DNA from: RZYY01 sp036794825
GTDB taxonomy: Bacteria > Bacteroidota > Bacteroidia > Bacteroidales > 4484-276
Reading direction: 5' to 3'
Assembly: GCA_036794825.1 (NCBI GenBank)
Contig: DAIRGA010000008.1
Coordinates: 88,926 to 152,925 of the forward strand
Length of the DNA: 64,000 nt
Under the pieces are notes generated by a model. The model was given only the letters and a program-made list of their open reading frames with translations. It was not told where the DNA came from and did no database searches. Positions 1 to 7,553 of this stretch are shown one piece after another; position 1 is the first letter of the stretch; the number at the start of each line of letters is the position of its first letter. Both the position numbers and the translations under genes were made by a program.

Positions 1-756
1 TTTCTGATCCATCACCACCACGATATCGGGGATTTTATCAAATAAAAGATTGCGCGCAAGCGGGGCAAGCCCGAAAAGATTGTACCGGGCCAGGCCATAA
101 TACACTGCTATTGCGATAAATGCATTAGTAAACGGGATGGGATCGAGCCCCCAGGGAAATAGTCTGAGAAGATAGGCCAGATAAACCACAAAAGGAATGA
201 GTGAACCGAAGAGAATGATTAGAATCTGGTTGCGAAAGACCGGGGCTGAATTTCGCCACATGACAAAAAACAAAACTGCGCTAATCAGAAATGCGGCGAT
301 GGACCAGGCCTGAAATATCCAGTACCAGAAAGCGGGTACAAATCCGGCAGCTACGAACCAGCCGTTGTGGCTGAGGTTCCAGCTGGTCAGAAACATTTCG
401 TGGTAAGAATTGGTGAAAACAAGCAGCGTTGTGGTTACAGGCAGGATCAGGATGGCGAAAATCACAGGTATGTTCAGAATGTTACGGTTGCCGGTGTAAC
501 CGAGAGAGAAAATCAGGTAAAATGCCGTGATAAGTGGTATTCCCAGGTACTCAAGCCGGTAGAAGAACCAGGCAATTTCGGGGTTGGTGGATGAAATTTC
601 GAGGGCATAAAAGATCGAATACACCACCGAAGCGACCAGGCTGACCATGAAAGCTTTAACCCCTGCAACCGATCGGTAGTGCCGGATGGCAAAAATCAGG
701 CTGACTGTGATGGCTGCCGCAATAAGCACTGGAACCGCAAAGACATTTACGTACAT
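1..756 (-). CDS. 7TM-type sensor histidine kinase, N-terminal part (runs off window)
   Basis: The reading frame opens at an ATG at 756 on the minus strand and stays open to the window edge, giving 252 residues. The sequence holds about seven hydrophobic helices separated by short loops, starting MYVNVFAVPVLIAAA, and then an Arg/Asn-rich linker leading into IPDIVVVMD, the usual opening of a PAS domain. This layout matches the 7TM N-terminal region of bacterial histidine kinases (HisKA_7TM type), which sense through the membrane bundle and signal through PAS and kinase domains. The kinase core would lie beyond the left edge and cannot be seen. The start lies 16 bases downstream of the stop of the preceding hybrid kinase, so the two are probably co-transcribed. 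The ligand is unknown. Confidence 0.75.
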   Translation of the reverse strand, partial: MYVNVFAVPVLIAAAITVSLIFAIRHYRSVAGVKAFMVSLVASVVYSIFYALEISSTNPEIAWFFYRLEYLGIPLITAFYLIFSLGYTGNRNILNIPVIFAILILPVTTTLLVFTNSYHEMFLTSWNLSHNGWFVAAGFVPAFWYWIFQAWSIAAFLISAVLFFVMWRNSAPVFRNQILIILFGSLIPFVVYLAYLLRLFPWGLDPIPFTNAFIAIAVYYGLARYNLFGLAPLARNLLFDKIPDIVVVMDQK

Positions 757-772
757 CGTTTTTGCATTTAAT

Positions 773-2092
773 TTAATCAGGTATAATGCCTGCGCTATTC
801 AATTTTTGCCATAAAGTCTCTTTTCTGAAAGGCTTTGATATGTAGTCGTTACAGCCGGCTTCGAGGATCTTGGTCTGATCGCCGGTGAGCGCGTGTGCTG
901 TAATCGCAATTACCGGAAGTTGTTTCCGGTTATATTTGATTTGCCGGGTTGCTTCGAGGCCATCCATCACCGGCATTTTGATGTCCATCAGCACAAGAGA
1001 AATTTCAGGGTCATTCAGGCAATAGTCAACTGCTTCCTGTCCGTTTAGTGCCCTGATTACTTTCACATTGGCTTTTCTCAACAGCGCCTCAATCAGGTAG
1101 AAATTCGAATCTTCATCCTCGGCGACCAGCACCACCGGAATCCCGTCTGTTTTTGCCGGTTTGAGATCTGGTTTGATTTCCTCAAGCGGAATTTGCACTG
1201 CCCTGAAGGGTAGAGTAAAAGTAAAGACGGACCCTTCACCCTTTTTAGTAGTTACCCAGATATCTCCTTCGAGCTTGTTTACTATTCCTTTGGCAATGGT
1301 TAATCCAAGGCCGCTTCCTTCGAAAGATCTTGCTGACCCGGTTTCCTCCTGATGAAAAGGTTTAAAAAGTCTCTCCAGAATGCCTTTGTCCATGCCAACG
1401 CCTGTGTCCTTTACCTGGAAGCGGATAAATTTCTGGTCAACCTCACATTCGATATCAATGCTGCCCGTTTGGGTAAATTTCACAGAATTGTCGAGCAATT
1501 GCCTCAGGACCTTCATCAGCAGCTCACGGTCGGTATTCATCCTGAAATTGTCAGAAAAATTTTTCTTCAGGAGGTTGAACTGGATATTCTTCTCCAGGCA
1601 GGCAGGCAGGTACATGTCGTGGATTTCTTCCAGAAGGTTTTTGATATTGATGGATGTAATCTTAGGTTTAAGGCTTCCGGACGTTATGAGCGAAGCATCC
1701 ATTACGTCGCTGATGGTATCGAGCAGCCTGGTGGTGCTGCTTTGCATCATCTGGTAGTATTCCATTTTTTCTTCCTGTGTCGAGTCAGGCTGCATGATAA
1801 GGCTGGCAAAACCGGTGATTCCATTGAGTGGTGTACGGAATTCATGGGAGATGGTGTTCATGAAATCTGATTTCAATTTGTCGCTGCTTTCGGCCTGTGC
1901 TTTGGCCTGGATCAGATCTTCAACCATTTTTTTGCGTTCGGTGATGTCTTCTTTTACGGCAATGAAATGAGTAACCTGGCCGTCATCGTTCACCAGTGGT
2001 GAGATGATTGCACTTTCCCAGTATAAGTCGCCGTTTTTTTGCAGTCGAGCAATTCGCCGTACCAGTCTTTGCCTGAAAGGATGGTATCCCAT
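773..2092 (-). CDS. C-terminal fragment of frameshifted hybrid histidine kinase (PAS end, HisKA, HATPase, receiver)
   Basis: This frame is the continuation of the upstream 990-residue frame after a one-base slip. Residues 1-19 are out-of-frame translation. From N20 (NGDLYWES) the sequence completes the last PAS domain, then shows a HisKA H-box (SHEFRTPLNG), an HATPase_c domain with N box and glycine boxes (DTGVGM, GSGLGLTIAKG), and a C-terminal receiver domain with the phospho-Asp in LVLMDIKMP and the Lys of SKPF. The catalytic core looks intact. With one base added or a -1 slip at the A7 run the joined protein would be about 1396 residues. No ribosome-binding signal or promoter suggests that this part is made alone. 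It could be a sequencing error, a young pseudogene or, less likely, recoding. Confidence 0.7.
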   Translation of the reverse strand: MGYHPFRQRLVRRIARLQKNGDLYWESAIISPLVNDDGQVTHFIAVKEDITERKKMVEDLIQAKAQAESSDKLKSDFMNTISHEFRTPLNGITGFASLIMQPDSTQEEKMEYYQMMQSSTTRLLDTISDVMDASLITSGSLKPKITSINIKNLLEEIHDMYLPACLEKNIQFNLLKKNFSDNFRMNTDRELLMKVLRQLLDNSVKFTQTGSIDIECEVDQKFIRFQVKDTGVGMDKGILERLFKPFHQEETGSARSFEGSGLGLTIAKGIVNKLEGDIWVTTKKGEGSVFTFTLPFRAVQIPLEEIKPDLKPAKTDGIPVVLVAEDEDSNFYLIEALLRKANVKVIRALNGQEAVDYCLNDPEISLVLMDIKMPVMDGLEATRQIKYNRKQLPVIAITAHALTGDQTKILEAGCNDYISKPFRKETLWQKLNSAGIIPD

Positions 2093-4962
2093 AGAGTTTT
2101 GTAGAAGTCGGCGCCATGATACCCCGATTTTAGGATTCTCGGATTGCGGCCGGTTACCTCTTCTAATGTGTAGCCGGTTTGCTGGGTGAATTTAGGATTT
2201 ACATATTCGATATTTCCCTTCAGGTCAGTAATTACAATGGTGGCCGGGTTCTGTATGATGGCTTTCGATAATTTTTGAGCTGTAAGTTCTGCCTCTTTTT
2301 GCTCGATATAAATACTGAGCTGGTTGGCTATTATTTCGAGGATGCTTTGCGCTGCTTCATCGTAGGCATCGGGGTTGCTGTAGCTTTGAAGGATCATCAC
2401 ACCGATAATTCTGTTCTTGTTGATCAATGGAACTCCGAGCCAGCTTTCTGCTCTGAAGCCCCGCAGGATAATCTCACCCTGATCGGCGAGTTGCAGGATA
2501 TCTTTTCGCTTCAGAAGCAATGAAGCTCTTCTTTTAATGACGAGCCCTGATATTGAGTTGGCAGCTGGCCAGGTTGGCATCGAATCCATCTTTTCGTCTA
2601 TTTCGAAGGGAGCGGTAAAGGTTCCTTCTTTATCGTCAAACATGGCAATGATGAAGTTTGTCGTATCCATCAGTTTCCCCAGTTCCTCACGAACAGTCAC
2701 AAACAGGTCGTTGAGGTTTTTGGCTGTAACCACCGAGTTGGCAATATTGTACTGTACCTTGTTCACCAGATCACTCTTAACTTTTTCGGTAATATCTCGG
2801 TAATTTCCAACTATCGCTCTTACACCGGGCTCTTCAAGAAGGTTAGTAATGGTGGTTTCCAGCCATTTCACCGACCCGTCCTTGTGGTTGGCTTTTGATA
2901 AGTATTTAATATGTTCGCCTCTGGGAATCTGTGAAAGATCAGCGGCATTGTGAATTTCGGACCCATTGCCTTCTGGTTTCATAAGATCATGGCCTTTTAA
3001 ACCAATAATTTCGCCGGGTTCATACCCAAGTACGCTTTTTATACCTGGGCTGGCATAAAGAAACGATATATCCTGGCCGTACATGGCAATGATATCACTG
3101 CTGTATTTCACCAACGACCTGAATTTCAGCTCTTGAAGCCGCAGTTCATCCTCCGTTTTTTTCTTTTCGGTAATATCCCTCGCAATCCCAAACATAATTT
3201 GTTCGTCGGGATAAGGTATCGAGTTCCAGGATAACCATTTGATGCTGCCATCCTTGCATATGTATCGGTTTTCGAACCGGTAAATCTCTTTGCCATCTAA
3301 AATAATTGACGAGATGTTTTTGGTGGGTTCGATATCTTCGGGATGCACAAACGTTAACCACGGTTCGGCGAGCAGTTCTTCGGTGGTATAACCTAAAACC
3401 TTTGACCATGCCGGGTTGAGTACTTTGAAATACCCGTCATAACCTGCAATACACAGCATGTCGAGGCTGTGCTCAAAAATCATGTCGCTGGTCTTAAGCC
3501 GGGATTCTGCCACCCTGCGCTGGGTGATATCGGTTATAAATCCTTCCAGAAAAAGCACTTCCCCGGCACTGTCATATACTCCCTGCCCTCTTTCCCATAC
3601 CCATCGTGTAATTCCATCTTTGGTCATAATCTCATATTCATCTTCGAAAATCGCTTTTTCAGCGATCACTCTATTCCATTTTTCCCAAAGCATGTTACGG
3701 TATCCCGGCAAGATGAGGTCGTTGAATGAAATGATCTTGTTCATTAGCAATTCCTCTGGCTCATAACCGGTTAATTCTGAACAGCCATTACTCAGGTAGA
3801 GCATTGTCCATTCCTGATCCATTTTGCAGCGATAAACCAAACCGGGAAGATTGGAAACGAGCGTTGACATCATCCTTTCTTTTTCAACCAGGGTCTGGTC
3901 CAGTTCTTGCCATGCCCTTTCCAAATTGATCTTATGCATGGCAAATCCAAGATCTTCGGCCAATTGTATGAAAAGATCATTCTGCTCTTTCAGTTCAGCA
4001 ACTTCACGGTGTGCGGTTACCGTCATTGTTCCGTAAATTTTTCCTTCGTGCCAAAGCAGTCCGGTCAGGCCGACCCTGTCATCCAATCCGCTGCAAACCG
4101 GACAATCCCGGCACTCGCTGTGCGGTGTGAATATGATTTCATTTGGAGTGCTATTGATGGTTTTCTGAGTACAGCGGGGCAGTTGCCCGGCTTTGAGTTC
4201 TGCTTCAAATTTTGAAAATTCCTTATCTGGGTTGGATGCAGCAACATGTGTCACGGTCATGTCTTTGTCGAACAAGGCAATCCATGCAGTGAAGTATCCG
4301 ATAGTATCTGTAAGACTGTTGCAGGCGCTGCGAATAAGCACGAGTGGATCATTCTCTTTGGTAATGAGTTGGTTTATGTACCTGATACCCTTCAGCAAAT
4401 TCTTAACATGTTGCTCGCTCTCCTGGTTTCTCCGTGCTTCCAGCACTTTCCACACAGCATCCATAAGCAACTGCAAATGCAAGAGATCTTCCTGGGTGTA
4501 ATCGGTTTCTTTATTGGCCACTCCCACCACACCGACAATTTTATCGTTGCTGAATACCGGCGTGGTCATGAATTTGTTTAGCCTGACGTGGCCTTCAGGA
4601 TAGCCCTTTTTCAAAGGATTTTCCAGGTGAAAGTCGTTGATGATGATTGGCTTCTTTTGCCGAACAGCCTCGCCCCAGATTCCGGTTTTTTCCAACTCAT
4701 AGCAAGTTGGTGCGCCGGTTACGCTGCACTCTTTCATCACATCCTTCGACCAGGTGTTGAGTACAAATTCCTGCCGCTCTTCGTAGTAATGGTAAATGTA
4801 CCCGATTTTGCTTTCGGTTATGCCAATGGCCTCGCTGAGCGTGTAGTCCAGAAAATCCTGGTTGTTTTTGGCCTGGTATTGCATTATCCGGAGCAACCTG
4901 GCCAGGTGGTTTTCTGATGCCGGTGAAAGCGCAATGGGTGAAGACTTGATTTCCATTTCCAT
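1990..4962 (-). CDS. N-terminal part of frameshifted multi-GAF/PAS hybrid histidine kinase
   Basis: The 990-residue frame carries only sensory domains: GAF about 36-176, GAF about 195-345, PAS about 366-485, 492-605 and 612-730, GAF about 735-888, and a PAS starting near 895. The last PAS is cut at residue 976, where an A7 run shifts the frame, and the tail TATYTGKVQSSHHW is nonsense. No transmembrane segment is seen, so the kinase is probably cytoplasmic. The second GAF holds a cysteine cluster (C264, C284, C287, C290; the last three as CRDCPVC), which could bind metal or a redox cofactor, though this is inference. The gene has its own promoter at 5053-5085 and lies before the 7TM kinase gene. 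The start at 4962 is an ATG with a leader of about 80 nt. Confidence 0.75.
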   Translation of the reverse strand: MEMEIKSSPIALSPASENHLARLLRIMQYQAKNNQDFLDYTLSEAIGITESKIGYIYHYYEERQEFVLNTWSKDVMKECSVTGAPTCYELEKTGIWGEAVRQKKPIIINDFHLENPLKKGYPEGHVRLNKFMTTPVFSNDKIVGVVGVANKETDYTQEDLLHLQLLMDAVWKVLEARRNQESEQHVKNLLKGIRYINQLITKENDPLVLIRSACNSLTDTIGYFTAWIALFDKDMTVTHVAASNPDKEFSKFEAELKAGQLPRCTQKTINSTPNEIIFTPHSECRDCPVCSGLDDRVGLTGLLWHEGKIYGTMTVTAHREVAELKEQNDLFIQLAEDLGFAMHKINLERAWQELDQTLVEKERMMSTLVSNLPGLVYRCKMDQEWTMLYLSNGCSELTGYEPEELLMNKIISFNDLILPGYRNMLWEKWNRVIAEKAIFEDEYEIMTKDGITRWVWERGQGVYDSAGEVLFLEGFITDITQRRVAESRLKTSDMIFEHSLDMLCIAGYDGYFKVLNPAWSKVLGYTTEELLAEPWLTFVHPEDIEPTKNISSIILDGKEIYRFENRYICKDGSIKWLSWNSIPYPDEQIMFGIARDITEKKKTEDELRLQELKFRSLVKYSSDIIAMYGQDISFLYASPGIKSVLGYEPGEIIGLKGHDLMKPEGNGSEIHNAADLSQIPRGEHIKYLSKANHKDGSVKWLETTITNLLEEPGVRAIVGNYRDITEKVKSDLVNKVQYNIANSVVTAKNLNDLFVTVREELGKLMDTTNFIIAMFDDKEGTFTAPFEIDEKMDSMPTWPAANSISGLVIKRRASLLLKRKDILQLADQGEIILRGFRAESWLGVPLINKNRIIGVMILQSYSNPDAYDEAAQSILEIIANQLSIYIEQKEAELTAQKLSKAIIQNPATIVITDLKGNIEYVNPKFTQQTGYTLEEVTGRNPRILKSGYHGADFYKTLWDTILSGKDWYGELLDCKKTATYTGKVQSSHHW
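2034..2040 (-). other. A7 homopolymer at frameshift site
   Basis: On the minus strand the codons read TGC AAA AAA ACG in the upstream frame. The downstream frame needs TGC AAA AAA AAC GGC to give CKKNGDLYW, the normal end of a PAS domain. A one-base deletion from A8 to A7, or a -1 ribosomal slip, explains the break. The run is not a perfect X_XXY_YYZ heptamer because the base before the two AAA codons is C. Confidence 0.8.
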
Positions 4963-5052
4963 AGAGTTTGTCTTTGTTTTTTAAATGATTTTCGTGGATA
5001 ATTCACAGTTCATTTTATCTTGCATGTAAGTTTTCAATCCCTGATCCTTCAA

Positions 5053-5085
5053 CAAAAGTAAATGTGAGGGTTAAATGCAGGCAAA
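5053..5085 (-). promoter_or_regulatory. Bacteroidota-type promoter for hybrid kinase
   Basis: On the minus strand TTTG (5082-5085) is followed, after 21 bases, by TACTTTTG (5053-5060). This fits the Bacteroidota primary sigma consensus TTTG-N19-21-TAnnTTTG. The predicted start of transcription is near 5046, giving a leader of about 84 nt before the ATG at 4962. The 293-base gap to the upstream gene otherwise shows no gene. Confidence 0.6.
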
Positions 5086-5255
5086 AGAAAGGCTGTATAT
5101 TTCAAGTTGCTGCCAGGTGTTTGCCATGCAGGAGAAGGCAGTTGCTTCAGCAAATTTCTGCAACTGATCTGGGATTGCAGCTCCACTTTTTGGGCCGTCC
5201 GGGAAGTTGTATTCATTAAGATTGATTTTTTGCTAAGAGTAAGTGCTTGCCACGG

Positions 5256-5732
5256 CTAGTCATGCCGGGCAACAGCGAAGCTTGTATCTTCCGAAATGGC
5301 CTGATCCGAAAGCATGGCAAATGCCGGGTTGTTGACGATCATCCAGTGATAGAATGGATAGATTTCGTCAAAAACATCAGCACTGAGTTCTTTTCTGAAA
5401 ATGGCTACCCAGTTATCAAGCTGCGCCGGCCAGTAGGTGAGCTTAAAACCATGGCTTCGATAAGCCCTGAAGACCCATAAAACGGTCTCTACCAGCACCT
5501 GTGGCTCGTAATGGGTGAACAGCGACATCATAAAGCGCAAATGGTTGCGGTGATTTTCGCACATCATTTCAGCGTTGTCCTTTCCTACCAGGCTTTCGAG
5601 ATCATGACGCTGTAAAAAATGCTCGTTGATAATTTTGGCGAAGGTCTCCGCTTTTTCGCTAAACTCGTTCAATGCTTTTGCAGATGGCTGATTGAGCGAT
5701 GAGGCTGACTGAAGTAAATTTTCTTTTTTCAT
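5256..5732 (-). CDS. Small helical protein of unknown function, linked to the cobalamin-binding module
   Basis: A 158-residue protein with no signal peptide or membrane segment; it looks all-helical. The core is rich in aromatic residues and histidines (HRNHLRFMMSLF, VLWVFRAYRSHGF, YWPAQLDNW, IYPFYHWM). I do not recognise a named family with confidence. Helix pattern and size would fit a globin-like or four-helix sensory bundle, but that is speculation. It lies 28 bases downstream of the PAS-kinase and is last in the run that contains the Wx9EH cobalamin-binding protein, so a role as partner, regulator or output of that module is the simplest contextual guess. The ATG start at 5732 is the first in frame. 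Confidence 0.6.
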   Translation of the reverse strand: MKKENLLQSASSLNQPSAKALNEFSEKAETFAKIINEHFLQRHDLESLVGKDNAEMMCENHRNHLRFMMSLFTHYEPQVLVETVLWVFRAYRSHGFKLTYWPAQLDNWVAIFRKELSADVFDEIYPFYHWMIVNNPAFAMLSDQAISEDTSFAVARHD

Positions 5733-5760
5733 AAATATTGATTCGTCTTGTTGATAAAAA

Positions 5761-6885
5761 TTATTTTTCGGGTTTGTCTTTGTTTAATGGCAATGTAAAG
5801 TGGAAAACAGAGCCGGTTCCTACTTTGCTTTCTACCCAGATCCGGCCCATATGCCCTGTGATGATTTTCTTGACGATGCTTAGCCCCAATCCGGTGCTTT
5901 TTTCGCCGCCGGTGGCCATCACGCTGATTTTGGCAAAAGGAGTGAATATTTTATCCAGCTCGTTGGCCGGAATGCCTTGTCCCTGGTCCTGTATGCTAAT
6001 CATGGCCTCTTTGCCAGTACTAAATGCGCTGACGGTTACTATGGTGTTGTTAAAAGAATATTTTATCGCATTGGAAATAAGGTTATTGACAACTTGTTCC
6101 ATTTTTACCGGGTCTATGTATAGGTCAGGAATGGGATGGGGAATGTTGAGAAGTATGCGTATCTCTTTGTGGGCTGCTATGATCTGGTTGAACCTTACAC
6201 TTTTGCGCAGAAAATCCTCAATATTCACCCGTTCCATCTTCAGTTCGAGCTTGCCTGATTCAATTTTCACAACATCGAGCAGCTCTTCCAGCAGCTTGAG
6301 CATAAACTCGCTGGAGGTTCTTATCATTTGAAGGATCTCTTTCAGCTCATTGCTTAACTCCTGCTCCTGGGTATCGAGCACAAAATCGCTGAACATTAGG
6401 ATGGAAGCAATTGGATTTCGGAGGTCATGCGCAGCCATTCCCAGGAACTGGTTTTTGAGACTGTTCAACTGCTCGAGCTGAATATTCTGTTTTTGGAGTT
6501 GCCTTGTTAAGTTGTTCAGTTCGTTGTTGGTTTCGAGTATAATTGTGCGCATATTTTCCATTTCAAGACAGTCGGTTTCGCCAAGCAGGATAATCCCGTC
6601 ATCCGCTTTGAATGAAGTGAAATAGAGGGTTTGTGGCAGATTGTTAAACGTATTGATATTCAACATTTTCTTGCTGATTCCTTCAGCGAAAAGGCTTTCG
6701 GTGTTCAGTCCGGCATTGAAACTGGTAAAAAAGTCGTTGATATGCGTATTTTCCAGCGTCCGCCCTGCTAACCGGGTGGCAGACGGATTGGCACTGGTGA
6801 TTAGTCCATCTTTGTTTGCCGACAGAAACACCAGCGATGAGTTGTCATAAATAAAGCCATAGAGTTGATTTGGGAAACTGTTCAC
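5761..6885 (-). CDS. PAS-domain sensor histidine kinase next to cobalamin-binding protein
   Basis: A 374-residue soluble kinase. A PAS-like domain fills about 1-110, a coiled-coil linker about 111-145, HisKA about 143-210 with the phospho-His at H153 (AAHDLRNP), and HATPase_c about 250-368 with N box (VNNLISNAIKYS) and glycine boxes (DQGQGIP, STGLGLSIVKK). There is no receiver domain, so phosphate must pass to another protein. The start is GTG at 6885. The preceding cobalamin-binding gene ends in TAG only one codon upstream (TAG CCC GTG) and in the same frame, so the two would form one continuous protein if the stop were read through. The tight junction suggests translational coupling and a joint signalling role. 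Confidence 0.85.
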   Translation of the reverse strand: MNSFPNQLYGFIYDNSSLVFLSANKDGLITSANPSATRLAGRTLENTHINDFFTSFNAGLNTESLFAEGISKKMLNINTFNNLPQTLYFTSFKADDGIILLGETDCLEMENMRTIILETNNELNNLTRQLQKQNIQLEQLNSLKNQFLGMAAHDLRNPIASILMFSDFVLDTQEQELSNELKEILQMIRTSSEFMLKLLEELLDVVKIESGKLELKMERVNIEDFLRKSVRFNQIIAAHKEIRILLNIPHPIPDLYIDPVKMEQVVNNLISNAIKYSFNNTIVTVSAFSTGKEAMISIQDQGQGIPANELDKIFTPFAKISVMATGGEKSTGLGLSIVKKIITGHMGRIWVESKVGTGSVFHFTLPLNKDKPEK

Positions 6886-6888
6886 GGG

Positions 6889-7524
6889 CTATGCTGCTTT
6901 TATGTAATTATTTAATTCATTGATACTTTTCAGCAATCTCACATTGCTGAACTGATCTACAATTTCGGCGCCTCCCCAGCGGAATGCCTGTCCGCCAACA
7001 ATAACCGGAATGTCGGGAAAACGCACACGCAGCCTGGCCAGGAATCCCTTAAGCTCGTTGATATTAAAATAGATGCTTAGCGACAATCCAACAACATCGG
7101 GTTTTTGTTCGGCGATAAAACGGTTGAGCTCTTCTGCCGGTGTATTTGCGCCGATGAAATAACCATCCCATCCGTGCATTTCAAAAATATCTGCAATCAT
7201 CTTTGCTCCAACCTGGTGGTGTTCTTTTGCCACACAGGCAATTACGGCTTTTTTACCAACGCGAAGGGTGGTGAATAGTTTTGGCTGTAACTGTATCATC
7301 AGGGTCTCTATGAGCGCCGTAGCCATGTGTTCGGTGGCTACCGAAATCTTGTTTTTTTCCCATAGGTCGCCAACAACGTAAAGAGCGCCCTGAAACAGCT
7401 CGGTGTAAATGGTTTCGATCGGACAATTCTCTTCAACCAGCTTTTCTAAAATGACCAGACAATCTTTTTTTCGGCCATTGACAAGGTGATCAACAAAATT
7501 ATCAAATGTGGTGTGGTCTATCAT
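6889..7524 (-). CDS. Stand-alone cobalamin (B12)-binding protein with Wx9EH motif, candidate photosensor
   Basis: A 211-residue protein with an N-terminal helical cap (about 5-85, B12-binding_2 type) and a Rossmann-like B12-binding domain (about 92-205). The lower-ligand motif reads ExHxxG (E101, H103, G106), followed by SLS (148-150) and GG (177-178). The cap contains W55 and, after nine residues, E65-H66. This Wx9EH signature marks adenosylcobalamin light-sensing domains of the CarH/LitR type. The residue after the Trp, a His upper ligand in the CarH photoadduct, is Glu here. There is no DNA-binding domain; the next gene is a PAS-kinase in the same frame. I infer a cobalamin-dependent sensor, perhaps for light, feeding a kinase; a B12-availability sensor or a methyltransferase corrinoid protein are alternatives, the latter unlikely without methyltransferase genes. 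Confidence 0.85.
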   Translation of the reverse strand: MIDHTTFDNFVDHLVNGRKKDCLVILEKLVEENCPIETIYTELFQGALYVVGDLWEKNKISVATEHMATALIETLMIQLQPKLFTTLRVGKKAVIACVAKEHHQVGAKMIADIFEMHGWDGYFIGANTPAEELNRFIAEQKPDVVGLSLSIYFNINELKGFLARLRVRFPDIPVIVGGQAFRWGGAEIVDQFSNVRLLKSINELNNYIKAA

Positions 7525-7553
7525 ATCAGCGTAATTTTAAGGTTTCGTAATAA

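Noticed and set aside
1352..1870. 172-residue plus-strand frame in the hybrid kinase region
   Set aside because: It is antisense to intact HisKA/HATPase motifs.
2034..2040. Programmed -1 ribosomal frameshifting in the hybrid kinase
   Set aside because: The A7 run lacks a perfect slippery heptamer in frame, and no clear downstream stem was noticed. A simple indel is more likely, though not disproved.
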